From contig NZ_FOBF01000012.1 in the NCBI RefSeq assembly GCF_900109355.1, positions 124,001 through 188,000 of the forward strand: a DNA stretch of 64,000 nucleotides, in the 5' to 3' direction. Both the position numbers and the translations under genes were made by a program. The stretch comes from Nonomuraea pusilla (GTDB lineage: Bacteria > Actinomycetota > Actinomycetes > Streptosporangiales > Streptosporangiaceae). The notes beneath the pieces were generated by a model. That model saw nothing but the letters and a program-made list of their open reading frames with translations. It searched no databases and had not been told where the DNA came from. This document shows positions 1 through 8,672 of this stretch, piece after piece (the first letter of the stretch is position 1; each line of letters begins with the position of its first letter).

Positions 1-1151
1 GCCGCATCGTCCGCGCGATCCGCGAGGCGGGCTCGATGAACCCGGTCGTCCTGCTCGACGAGGTCGACAAGGTCGGCGCCGACTACCGCGGCGACCCCAC
101 GGCGGCGCTGCTGGAGGTGCTCGACCCGGCGCAGAACCACACGTTCCGCGACCACTACCTGGAGGTCGAGCTCGACCTGTCGGACGTGCTCTTCCTCGCC
201 ACGGCCAACGTCCTGGAGGCCATCCCCGGGCCGCTGCTCGACCGCATGGAGGTCGTCACGCTCGACGGCTACACCGAGGACGAGAAGGTCGCCATCGCCC
301 GTGACCACCTGGTGCCCAAGCAGCTCTCGCTGGCCGGCTTCGCCGAGGGCGAGGTCGTCGTCGAGGAGGACGCGCTGCGCAGGATGGCCACCGAGTACAC
401 CAGGGAGGCCGGGGTCCGGTCGCTGGAGCGCTCGATCGCCAGGATCATGCGCAAGGCGGCCGCCAAGGACGACGTGCCGGTGACCGTGTCCGCCGACACC
501 CTGGTCGAGTACCTCGGACGGCCGAGGTTCGTGCCCGAGTCGTCGCTGCCGGAGTCGAAGCAGCGCACCTCGGTGCCCGGCGTGGCGACCGGCCTGGCGG
601 TGACGGGCGCGGGCGGCGACGTCCTGTACGTGGAGGCGTCGCTGGCCGACCCGGAGACGGGCGACACAGGGCTCACGCTCACCGGGCAGCTCGGCGACGT
701 GATGAAGGAGTCCGCGCGGATCGCGCTGTCCTACCTGCGCTCCCACGGCGCGGAGCTGGAGCTGCCCGTCACCGCGCTGAAGGACCGCATGGTGCACGTC
801 CACTTCCCCGCGGGCGCCGTCCCGAAGGACGGCCCCTCGGCGGGCGTGACGCTCACGACCGCGCTGGCCTCGCTCCTGTCGGGCCGCCTGGTCCGCTCGG
901 ACGTCGCCATGACCGGCGAGATCTCGCTGACCGGCCGGGTGCTGCCCATCGGCGGCGTGAAGCAGAAGCTGCTCGCCGCGCACCGGGCGGGCATCACCAC
1001 GGTGCTCATCCCGGCCCGCAACGAGCCGGACCTGGACGACGTGCCCGAGGCGGTGCGCAATGAGCTGACCATCCACCCGGTCAGCGACGTGCGCGAGGTC
1101 CTCGACATCGCCCTCGCCCCGGCTCAGGTGTCCTCGACGGTCGCGGCCTGA
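1..1151 (+). CDS. lon: ATP-dependent protease Lon, C-terminal part (5' end outside window)
   Basis: The reading frame is open from base 3 and has no start in the window, so this is the 3' part of a longer gene. It begins inside the AAA+ module: LLDEVDK is Walker B, TANVLEAIPGPLLDR covers sensor 1 and the following helix, then the C-terminal AAA subdomain. The P domain follows. The serine of KDGPSAG (about base 837) and the lysine of GGVKQK (960-962) form the Ser-Lys dyad of Lon. Lon degrades misfolded and regulatory proteins in the cytoplasm using ATP. A hairpin just after the stop suggests transcription ends there. Confidence 0.95.
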   Translation, partial: RIVRAIREAGSMNPVVLLDEVDKVGADYRGDPTAALLEVLDPAQNHTFRDHYLEVELDLSDVLFLATANVLEAIPGPLLDRMEVVTLDGYTEDEKVAIARDHLVPKQLSLAGFAEGEVVVEEDALRRMATEYTREAGVRSLERSIARIMRKAAAKDDVPVTVSADTLVEYLGRPRFVPESSLPESKQRTSVPGVATGLAVTGAGGDVLYVEASLADPETGDTGLTLTGQLGDVMKESARIALSYLRSHGAELELPVTALKDRMVHVHFPAGAVPKDGPSAGVTLTTALASLLSGRLVRSDVAMTGEISLTGRVLPIGGVKQKLLAAHRAGITTVLIPARNEPDLDDVPEAVRNELTIHPVSDVREVLDIALAPAQVSSTVAA

Positions 1152-1169
1152 CCCGCGCGCCGTCCGGCT

Positions 1170-1199
1170 CCCCCCACCGCGCTCAGCCGCGGTGGGGGG
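1170..1199 (+). terminator. Rho-independent-type terminator after lon
   Basis: Perfect 12-bp stem, CCCCCCACCGCG / CGCGGTGGGGGG, with a 6-base loop, starting 19 bases after the lon stop. It has no strong U tract, as is common in high-GC actinomycetes. Confidence 0.75.
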
Positions 1200-1201
1200 A
1201 A

Positions 1202-1241
1202 CCGCGCTGTCAGGGGTCGGGGGAGCCGCGCTGTCAGGGGT
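1202..1241. repeat. Two direct copies of a 16-bp sequence
   Basis: CCGCGCTGTCAGGGGT occurs at 1202-1217 and again at 1226-1241, just after the lon terminator. I see no coding or known regulatory role. Confidence 0.6.
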
Positions 1242-1347
1242 GGCCGGGGTCGTCGAGCAGCAGGCGCTCCAGCCGTGGCCGTGGCCCCGGCCGGGCGGAC
1301 GAGGGTGCGGCGACCGTCGGCGGGGCCGATGTATCGTCAGGCGGGCG

Positions 1348-1366
1348 GTCACGTGACACAGGTCAC
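1348..1366 (+). promoter_or_regulatory. Candidate operator with GTCAC/GTGAC palindromes upstream of the met leader
   Basis: A perfect GTCACGTGAC palindrome (1348-1357) is followed by a further GTCAC (1362-1366), so GTGAC-N4-GTCAC is also an inverted repeat. It lies about 75 bases before the leader ORF, in promoter territory for metNIQ. The cognate regulator is not known from this window. Confidence 0.35.
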
Positions 1367-1437
1367 GGAACGAGTCGGGAATAAGGGGATCTGAAGCCGC
1401 CGTTAGCACCGTCGTGAACGAGGAGTACGCGACCGGC

Positions 1438-1524
1438 ATGAACGCCCATCGGTGTGGTCGTCGTCGTCCGCGTATGGGGTGTCTGTGTTGCATGGGGCGA
1501 ATGTCCGTCATGACGGCCCGCTAG
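1438..1524 (+). CDS. Short Cys/Met-rich leader peptide upstream of metNIQ
   Basis: A 28-codon ORF starts with ATG at 1438 and stops at TAG 1522-1524. GAGGAG lies 12 bases upstream of the start, which is rather far. The second half is GCLCCMGRMSVM, with cysteines at 6, 15, 17 and 18 and methionines at 1, 13, 19, 22 and 25. Both residues are rare elsewhere in this genome, so the enrichment is striking. Polycysteine upstream ORFs that act as cysteine-responsive attenuators are known in mycobacteria. Here the downstream operon imports methionine, so ribosome stalling at Cys or Met codons could report sulfur amino-acid supply. In-frame alternatives are GTG 1414 (possibly leaderless) and ATG 1474. 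Translation is not proven. Confidence 0.5.
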   Translation: MNAHRCGRRRPRMGCLCCMGRMSVMTAR

Positions 1525-1559
1525 CACCCGACCCCGCCCGCTCTCCTCGAAGGTCCCCC

Positions 1560-1625
1560 ATGATCGCACCGCATTTCGTGCTGCGCAGGCTCAGCCACCT
1601 GCCCTTCCACCCCGGCACGCGCTAG
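1560..1625 (+). CDS. Second short upstream ORF before metN (21 codons)
   Basis: An ATG at 1560 is preceded by GAAGG with 6-base spacing, a better ribosome site than that of the first leader. It encodes a 21-residue basic peptide (MIAPHFVLRRLSHL...) ending at TAG 1623-1625. It has no Cys and only the initiating Met. It lies between the Cys/Met-rich leader and the hairpin before metN, so it could couple leader translation to the hairpin. It may equally be chance. Confidence 0.25.
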   Translation: MIAPHFVLRRLSHLPFHPGTR

Positions 1626-1663
1626 ACCACGCCTCGCCTTCCCGTCCGGTGATGTCCGAACCC

Positions 1664-1684
1664 GGCGGTCGCGGCGCGGCCGCC
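1664..1684 (+). promoter_or_regulatory. Stable hairpin just upstream of metN
   Basis: GGCGG-T-CGC pairs with GCG-G-CCGCC around a 3-base loop, giving a 9-bp stem with one G-U pair. It ends 8 bases before the first possible metN start (1692) and 20 before GTG 1704, so it could hide the ribosome site or act as an attenuator. It has no U tract. Confidence 0.4.
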
Positions 1685-1691
1685 CTCAGTC

Positions 1692-2657
1692 GTGGGGTAT
1701 GTGGTGATCCAGGCTTCCGGCCTGCGCAAGCAGTACGGCGAGACCGTCGCGCTCGACGGCGTCGACCTGCACGTACGCGAAGGTGAGATCTTCGGCGTGC
1801 TCGGGCAGAGCGGCGCCGGCAAGAGCACGCTGCTGCGCTGCGTCAACCTGCTCGAACGCCCCGACGCGGGCACCGTCACCGTCGCCGGCCAGGACCTCAC
1901 CGCGCTGCGCGACCGCGAGCTGAACCGGGCCAGGCAGCGCATCGGCATGATCCACCAGCACTTCGCGCTGCTGTCCTCGCGCACCGTGGCGGGCAACGTC
2001 GCCTTCCCCCTGGAGGTCATGGGCGTGCCCCGCGCCGAGCGGCGGCGCCGCGTGGCCGAGCTGCTCGACCTCGTCGGGCTCGGCGGCCGCGCCGGCGCCA
2101 GGCCGCACCAGCTGTCCGGCGGCCAGAAGCAGCGCGTCGGCATCGCCAGGGCGCTCGCGGGCAACCCGTCGGTCCTGCTCTCGGACGAGGCCACCTCGGC
2201 GCTCGACCCGGCCACCACGCAGTCCATCCTGTCGCTGCTCAAGCGGCTCAACGCCGAGCTGGGCCTGACGATCCTGCTCATCACGCACGAGATGAACGTC
2301 GTCAAGAGCGTCTGCGACTCCGTCGCCATCATGTCCAGCGGCCGGATCGAGGAGTCGGGCGCCATCGCCGACCTGGTCAGGACGCCCGGCTCCCGCCTGA
2401 CCAGGGAGATCTTCCCGCTGCCCGAGCCGCCTCCGCCCGGCTCGGTGACCCTGACGTTCACCGGCGACCCCGGCCGGTCGCTCGTGTCGGAGGTCGTGCG
2501 CAAGTTCGACGTGGACGTGAGCATCCTCGGCGGCGCGATCGAGGAGCTGGCGGGCGGCGCGGTCGGGCGTCTGCGCGTGTCCATCACCGGCGCGGAGTCG
2601 CAGGCGGCCGTCGCCCACCTGAGCTCCGCCGGCCTGCTCGTGGAGGTGGCCCAGTGA
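1692..2657 (+). CDS. metN: Methionine ABC transporter, ATP-binding protein MetN
   Basis: ATPase that powers methionine import with MetI and MetQ. GQSGAGKS is Walker A, LSGGQKQR the ABC signature and VLLSDEATSALD Walker B with its catalytic Glu. The C-terminal 90 residues form the NIL (ACT-like) domain, which in this family binds methionine and inhibits transport. The start is uncertain: GTG at 1692, 1701 and 1704 are all in frame, and MetN proteins usually begin close to the residues encoded from 1704. The stop overlaps the metI start (GTGA). A leader with two short ORFs and a hairpin precedes it. Confidence 0.93.
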   Translation: MGYVVIQASGLRKQYGETVALDGVDLHVREGEIFGVLGQSGAGKSTLLRCVNLLERPDAGTVTVAGQDLTALRDRELNRARQRIGMIHQHFALLSSRTVAGNVAFPLEVMGVPRAERRRRVAELLDLVGLGGRAGARPHQLSGGQKQRVGIARALAGNPSVLLSDEATSALDPATTQSILSLLKRLNAELGLTILLITHEMNVVKSVCDSVAIMSSGRIEESGAIADLVRTPGSRLTREIFPLPEPPPPGSVTLTFTGDPGRSLVSEVVRKFDVDVSILGGAIEELAGGAVGRLRVSITGAESQAAVAHLSSAGLLVEVAQ

Positions 2658-3310
2658 CCTGGGACGAGATGGCGCCGCTGCTGTGGCAGGCGTCGGGGGA
2701 GTCGGCCGTCATGGTGGCCTGGTCGACACTCTTCACCGTGCTGTTCGGGCTGCCGCTCGGCGTGGCGCTGGTCGTGCTCGACCGGGGCGGGCTGCGCCCG
2801 ATGCCCGCGCTGAAGTCCGTGCTCGGCTTCCTCGTCAACAGCGGCAGGTCCCTGCCGTTCATCGTACTCATGATCGCCATCACCCCGTTCACGCGGCTGG
2901 TGGCGGGCACCACGGTCGGCACGGCCGCGTTCGTGGTGCCGCTGACGGTCGGCGCGGTGCCGTTCTTCGCCCGCCTGGTGGAGACGGCGCTGAGGGAGGT
3001 CGGCCCTGACGTGGTGCAGGCGGCCCAGGCGATGGGCGCGAGCCGGCTGGCCGTCGTCCGCAAGGTCCTGCTGCCGGAGGCGCTGCCCGGCCTGGTCGCC
3101 GGCCTGACCGTCACGGTCGTCGCGCTCATCGGCTACTCCGCGATGGCCGGCACGCTGGGCGGCGGCGGGCTCGGCGACCTGGCCGTCCGCTACGGATACC
3201 AGCGCTTCGAGACGGCGCTGATGATCGTCACCGTCGTGCTGCTCATCGTCATCGTGCAGCTTCTGCAGAGCCTGGGCGACCGCGTCGCCCGGCGGTTGTC
3301 CCACAAGTAA
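2654..3310 (+). CDS. metI: Methionine ABC transporter permease MetI
   Basis: Membrane subunit of the methionine importer, 218 residues, with about five hydrophobic segments. The cytoplasmic EAA-like loop that contacts MetN is visible as QAMGASRLAVVRKVLLPEAL. Its GTG start overlaps the metN stop by 4 bases, so translation is probably coupled. It is followed 10 bases later by metQ. Length and order match the standard metNIQ operon. Confidence 0.93.
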   Translation: MTWDEMAPLLWQASGESAVMVAWSTLFTVLFGLPLGVALVVLDRGGLRPMPALKSVLGFLVNSGRSLPFIVLMIAITPFTRLVAGTTVGTAAFVVPLTVGAVPFFARLVETALREVGPDVVQAAQAMGASRLAVVRKVLLPEALPGLVAGLTVTVVALIGYSAMAGTLGGGGLGDLAVRYGYQRFETALMIVTVVLLIVIVQLLQSLGDRVARRLSHK

Positions 3311-3320
3311 AGGAAAAATC

Positions 3321-4151
3321 ATGAGAATCAGCCGCATCTTGGGTGCTGTCACGCTGGCGCTGTCGCTCGCCGCATGCGGAACGTCGCAGTCCGCGACGTC
3401 CGACAAGCCCGCGGAGAAGCCCGCGGACGCCGTGCTGAAGGTGGGCGCCAGCCCGGTGCCGCACGCGGAGATCCTGAAGTTCGTCAAGGACAACCTGGCC
3501 CCCGCCGCCGGGCTGAAGCTGGAGATCGTCGAGTTCACCGACTACGTGCAGCCGAACGTGCAGCTCGACGAGGGAGAGCTGGACGCCAACTTCTTCCAGC
3601 ACAAGCCGTACCTGGACGACTTCAACGCCTCCAAGGGCACCAAGCTGAGCTTCCTCACCCCCGTGCACCTGGAGCCGCTCGGCCTGTACAGCAAGAAGAT
3701 CACGTCCCTGGGCGCGCTGGCCTCCGGCGCCACCGTGGCCGTCCCGAACGACGCCACCAACCTCGGCCGCGCGCTGAAGCTGCTCGCCGACAACGGCGTC
3801 GTCAAGCTCAAGGACGGCGCGGGCACCGCGGCGACCGAGCGCGACGTCGTCGAGAACCCCAAGAACCTGCAGTTCAAGCCGGTCGAGGCGGCGCAGCTGC
3901 CGCGCACCCTGGAGGACGTGGACGCCGCCGTCATCAACGGCAACTACGCCATCGAGGCCGGGCTCAAGCCGGCGAGCGAGGCGCTGGCGCTGGAGAAGAC
4001 CGAGGCGAACCCGTACGTGAACGGCCTGGTCGTGCGCCAGGGACACGAGAAGGACCCGAACATCGTGACCCTCGGCAAGCTCCTGCAGGACCCGAAGGTC
4101 AAGGACTTCATCAACCAGAAGTACCAGGGCTCCGTCATCCCGGCGTTCTGA
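3321..4151 (+). CDS. metQ: Methionine-binding lipoprotein MetQ (NlpA family)
   Basis: Extracellular substrate-binding lipoprotein, 276 residues. The signal peptide ends in a lipobox, SLAAC, so the mature protein is lipid-anchored at its Cys. Family features include LKVGASPVPHAEIL near the N-terminus, FTDYVQPNVQL, and HKPYLDDF. AAGG at 3310-3313 lies 7 bases before the ATG. It is the last gene of the metNIQ operon, with a strong terminator 12 bases after the stop. Confidence 0.93.
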   Translation: MRISRILGAVTLALSLAACGTSQSATSDKPAEKPADAVLKVGASPVPHAEILKFVKDNLAPAAGLKLEIVEFTDYVQPNVQLDEGELDANFFQHKPYLDDFNASKGTKLSFLTPVHLEPLGLYSKKITSLGALASGATVAVPNDATNLGRALKLLADNGVVKLKDGAGTAATERDVVENPKNLQFKPVEAAQLPRTLEDVDAAVINGNYAIEAGLKPASEALALEKTEANPYVNGLVVRQGHEKDPNIVTLGKLLQDPKVKDFINQKYQGSVIPAF

Positions 4152-4163
4152 CGCCCCGCCGCC

Positions 4164-4194
4164 AACGCCCCCTCCGGACCCCGGAGGGGGCGTT
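4164..4194 (+). terminator. Terminator after metQ
   Basis: Perfect 14-bp stem AACGCCCCCTCCGG / CCGGAGGGGGCGTT with a 3-base loop, directly after the metNIQ operon. Confidence 0.85.
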
Positions 4195-4245
4195 CGCGTT
4201 CTCCGGTCCTGGCGTACCGTGAAGCGGCCGAATAGTGTTCGGTTC

Positions 4246-5781
4246 ATGTATCCGGGAGCCATCGCAGCAGCCACCCCCGACAAGCCCGCTGTGATCATGG
4301 CGGGCTCCGGCCGGGTCATCACGTACCGCGAGCTCGACGAGGAGTCGAACCGGCTGGCCCACCTGTTCCGCGCCGCCGGGCTGCGGCCGGGCGACCACGT
4401 CGCCTTCATGCTGGCCAACCACCCGCTCTTCCTGTCCGTCGCCTGGGCCGCCCACCGGTCCGGCCTGTACTACACCGCGATCAGCTCGCGGCTGCAGACC
4501 GACGAGCTTGCCTACGTCGTCGACAACTGCGGCGCCCGGATCTTCATCACCAGCGCCGACCTCGCCGACGTCGCCACCTCCGTCACCGCCGCCACGCCCC
4601 GCGTCGAGCGCCGCCTCATGCTGGACGGCGTCGCCGACGGCTTCGAGTCGTACGAGGAGGCCGTCGCCGCCCAGCCCGCCACCCCCATCGCCGACGAGTG
4701 CCAGGGCGTGGACATGCTCTACTCCTCCGGCACCACCGGCCGGCCGAAAGGCGTCAAACCCGCCCTGTCGTACGAACCGCTCACCAAGCCCGGCTTCCTG
4801 GTCAGGTTCATCCAGGGGCTGTTCGCGCCGTCCGGCGACAGCGTCTACCTCTCGCCCGCGCCGCTCTACCACGCCGCCCCGCTGCGCTACTGCATGTCGT
4901 TCCAGCGGCTCGGCGCGACCGTCGTCGTCATGGAGCGCTTCGACCCCGAGAGGTACCTGGAACTCGTCGAGAAGTACCGGGTGACGCACACCCAGCTAGT
5001 CCCGACCATGTTCATCAAGATGCTCAAGCTGCCCGAGGAGACCAGGAAGGCGTACGACGTCTCGTCGCTGCGGTGCGCGATCCACGCCGCCGCGCCGTGC
5101 CCGGTGCCGGTGAAGGAGCAGATGATCGCCTGGTGGGGGCCGATCATCCACGAGTACTACGCGGGAACCGAGGGCAACGGCTTCCTGTACGTCAACTCAG
5201 AGGACTGGCTCCGGCACAAGGGCACCGTCGGGCGCTCGCTGCTCGGCACCGTCCACATCCTCGACGAGGACGGCGAGGAACTGCCCCCTGGCGAGCGCGG
5301 CACCGTCTACTTCGAGAGCGGCGTCCGCTTCGAGTACCACGGCGACCCCGACAAGACCCGCTCCGTCCAGGACCCGAAGGGACGCGGCTGGACCACCCTC
5401 GGCGACATCGGCCACCTCGACGAGGACGGCTTCCTCTACCTCACCGACCGTCGCTCATACATGATCATCTCGGGCGGGGTGAACATCTACCCGCAGGAGG
5501 CCGAGAACGTCCTGGCGCTGCACCCCAAGGTCGCCGACGTGGCGGTCTTCGGCATCCCGGACGAGGAGATGGGCGAGCAGGTCAAGGCCGTGGTGGAGCC
5601 CGTCACGGCCGAGGACGCGGGACCGGGGCTGGAGGCGGAGCTCATCGCCTACTGCCGCGCCCACCTCGCCCACTACAAGTGCCCCAAGTCGATCGACTTC
5701 CGCGCCGAACTCCCCCGCCACCCCACCGGCAAGCTCTACAAACGCCTCCTCCGCGACGAGTACTGGCCCACCAACCCCTGA
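4246..5781 (+). CDS. Acyl-CoA synthetase (AMP-binding, ANL superfamily)
   Basis: Activates a carboxylic acid, probably a fatty or aromatic acid, to its CoA thioester through an acyl-adenylate. Motifs in order: SSGTTGRPKGV (P-loop, A3), YYAGTEGNG (A5), GWTTLGDIGHLDEDGFLYL (A7), DRRSYMIISGGVNIYPQE (A8), and PTGKLYKR with the catalytic lysine (A10). Length, 511 residues from ATG 4246, is normal. GTG 4219 is an in-frame alternative, but it would add residues unlike the family start. It stands alone on this strand with no pathway neighbours, so the substrate cannot be assigned. Confidence 0.85.
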   Translation: MYPGAIAAATPDKPAVIMAGSGRVITYRELDEESNRLAHLFRAAGLRPGDHVAFMLANHPLFLSVAWAAHRSGLYYTAISSRLQTDELAYVVDNCGARIFITSADLADVATSVTAATPRVERRLMLDGVADGFESYEEAVAAQPATPIADECQGVDMLYSSGTTGRPKGVKPALSYEPLTKPGFLVRFIQGLFAPSGDSVYLSPAPLYHAAPLRYCMSFQRLGATVVVMERFDPERYLELVEKYRVTHTQLVPTMFIKMLKLPEETRKAYDVSSLRCAIHAAAPCPVPVKEQMIAWWGPIIHEYYAGTEGNGFLYVNSEDWLRHKGTVGRSLLGTVHILDEDGEELPPGERGTVYFESGVRFEYHGDPDKTRSVQDPKGRGWTTLGDIGHLDEDGFLYLTDRRSYMIISGGVNIYPQEAENVLALHPKVADVAVFGIPDEEMGEQVKAVVEPVTAEDAGPGLEAELIAYCRAHLAHYKCPKSIDFRAELPRHPTGKLYKRLLRDEYWPTNP

Positions 5782-5817
5782 CCGGGCGTCGCCGGGGACG
5801 CGGCCGGTGCACGGTTC

Positions 5818-5889
5818 GTGTACGGCGTGGCCGTTCTGGCGGTCCTGCTGGTGGTTCTCGGCCTCGGCCTGGCCGGACTCCTTGCATGA
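5818..5889 (+). CDS. Possible tiny single-pass membrane peptide (23 residues)
   Basis: GTG at 5818 to TGA 5887-5889 encodes an almost wholly hydrophobic peptide (YGVAVLAVLLVVLGLGLAGL...), one ideal membrane span. No ribosome site is visible. It is in frame with the stop of the acyl-CoA synthetase upstream, so it could be a decayed extension or a chance ORF. Confidence 0.2.
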   Translation: MYGVAVLAVLLVVLGLGLAGLLA

Positions 5890-6025
5890 TCGAGGCGAAG
5901 GGGCGCAGGCTCAGGCGGGGCGGCTCGTGGGGACGGGCCTCCGGATCGAAGCCGCGATCCGCGCGACCCGCGAACGCTGAGCTGCCCCTGCCCGCGGCCG
6001 CTTTCATGGTTCGCTCCGGCGTGCC

Positions 6026-6292
6026 ATGATCGTGAGCGTGACCCTGATCGCGTCGACGCAGAGAAAGATCACCAGCGCCTCCAAGTGGTACGGCACGCGG
6101 GTGCACGCACGTCCCGTGGCCACGCTCGCCATCAGCGGCGTGATCCTGGCGTCGTTCTCCTTCCTCCTGGGGGTGTCGGTCTCCGTGGCGGCAGGCGACG
6201 CGTCCATGCCGTGGGCTCGGTACGTCACCATGGCCCTGACCCAGGTGGGGATCTGTCTGGGGATAGGCCTGTACCTGCGCGACCGCCGCTGA
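6026..6292 (+). CDS. Small membrane protein of unknown function
   Basis: 88 residues with two hydrophobic segments: about residues 32-55 (VATLAISGVILASFSFLLGV region) and 67-83 (YVTMALTQVGICLGIGLYL). It has a basic N-terminus and ends in RDRR, so both ends are probably cytoplasmic. GTG 6038 is an alternative start. I do not recognise the family. The surrounding DNA is less GC-rich than its neighbours, but the frame shows a plausible membrane topology. It could be a real two-pass protein or an ORF preserved by chance. Confidence 0.45.
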   Translation: MIVSVTLIASTQRKITSASKWYGTRVHARPVATLAISGVILASFSFLLGVSVSVAAGDASMPWARYVTMALTQVGICLGIGLYLRDRR

Positions 6293-6626
6293 CTGCCGTC
6301 GAGCCCCGCGCGTGAAGGGGCGGTCCAGGTGCAGCCCGGAGCCGCGGTGTCGCGGGGCGGGCGGTCACACGCGATCGGCCGGGGCCGGTCCGCCCGGATC
6401 GGGGTGGCGCCCACGCCGGTCACCTTGGGAGCGCGCATCATGAGGGGCACCACCCGTGTGGACGTCGCGGGAACCGGTTTCCCGCCGTGGGCACACGGGG
6501 AAGCGGGCTTCCACCAGCATCGATAAGGCGGCCGTGAACCGTCTCATTCTTCTTCGATCATCCCCTTAAGCTGGTCTTACGCGTGTCTTGCCACCCTTGA
6601 GTCATAGGGATTTGAGGGAGATGACA
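6293..6626. other. Intergenic region with one weak hairpin
   Basis: I find no convincing gene here. A hairpin GCGGGAA-CCGGT-TTCCCGC lies at 6467-6485 and could end transcription from upstream. The AT-richer stretch at about 6540-6600 is the likely promoter region of the protease gene, but no clear sigma-factor motif stands out. Confidence 0.5.
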
Positions 6627-7862
<1,236 letters not shown>

Positions 7863-7879
7863 CCCAAAGACCCCCTCAT

Positions 7880-7930
7880 GGACGGGTGTGCCGTTGAGAT
7901 CGCTGCGGACTCGGCGGCACACCCCCGTCC
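7880..7930. terminator. Bidirectional terminator between the protease gene and the ABC permease
   Basis: GGACGGG-TGTGCCG pairs with CGGCACA-CC-CCCGTCC (7+7 bp with a 2-base bulge). It lies between converging genes and overlaps the approach to the permease stop at 7932. Confidence 0.65.
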
Positions 7931-7931
7931 C

Positions 7932-8672
7932 TCAGGTGAATCGGCGGCCCTCGTCGCGGCGGTAGGCCCACGCGGCGGCGGCCGCCGCGCCGGCGGTCCA
8001 GACGGCCAGCATGACCAGCGGCACCGGGCCGGGCGTCACGCCCGAGGTGGCCGCCCAGATCAGCTCGGCGGCGCCCCGGCTCGGCACGTACGGTGACACC
8101 GCCTCGACGAAGCCGGGCAGCGTCTGCGGCGGCAGCAGCAGCCCGCCGAGGATCGCCACCGGGAAGAACACGATCTGCGACACCGCGAGCGCGGCCTTGA
8201 ACGTCAGCAGGAACCCGAGGAACAGGCCGATCAGCATGAACGGGACGCAGCCCGCGACCAGCGCCGCCAGTCCGAGCGCGAGGCGTCCCGGCGTGATCGT
8301 GGCCTCGGTCAGCAGCGCCGCCACCAGCAGCACCGGCACCACCGAGACCAGCATGACGGCCAGCGTGGACAGGATCCGCCCGGCGAAGCGGGGGAACGGC
8401 CCTGCGGGCAGCGTGCGGACGTAGGTGTTCCACGGTTGCTCGCGGTCCTGCGCCACGGAGAGCGCCAGCCCGATCAGCGCCGACGACATCGCGCCGAACA
8501 GCATCATCGAGCCCGTGGCCGCCGTCGCCGCCCGCGGGTCGCGTCCGGCGAACGGCACCACGAAGGCCAGCATGGAGATGGCGGGGAACAGCGAGCCGGC
8601 CAGCAGGCCGATCGGCACCCGGAGCTGTTCGAGCAGCTGGTAGCGGGTGTGGGCGAGGACCAGGCTAGGCAT
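7932..8672 (-). CDS. ABC-2 type transporter permease
   Basis: Integral membrane protein of 246 residues with about six hydrophobic helices, matching the ABC-2 (export) permease fold. Clear segments include VPIGLLAGSLFPAISMLAFV, MLFGAMSSALIGLALSV and the final VPLVMLAVWTAGAAAAAAW. It overlaps the ATPase gene by 8 bases and is the last gene of the operon. With the ATPase it forms an exporter, probably of a drug or lipid. The substrate cannot be read from sequence. Confidence 0.85.
   Translation of the reverse strand: MPSLVLAHTRYQLLEQLRVPIGLLAGSLFPAISMLAFVVPFAGRDPRAATAATGSMMLFGAMSSALIGLALSVAQDREQPWNTYVRTLPAGPFPRFAGRILSTLAVMLVSVVPVLLVAALLTEATITPGRLALGLAALVAGCVPFMLIGLFLGFLLTFKAALAVSQIVFFPVAILGGLLLPPQTLPGFVEAVSPYVPSRGAAELIWAATSGVTPGPVPLVMLAVWTAGAAAAAAWAYRRDEGRRFT

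Noticed and set aside
1380..1700. SAM riboswitch expected before metNIQ
   Set aside because: I looked for S-box, SAM-II and SAM-IV conserved blocks and found none.
1622..3538. Long minus-strand open frame opposite metN, metI and the start of metQ
   Set aside because: Composition is Arg/His/Asp-rich without domains. It is the antisense shadow of GC-rich genes with clear homology on the plus strand. Similar long frames opposite cydD/cydC and the sugar-polymer genes were rejected for the same reason.
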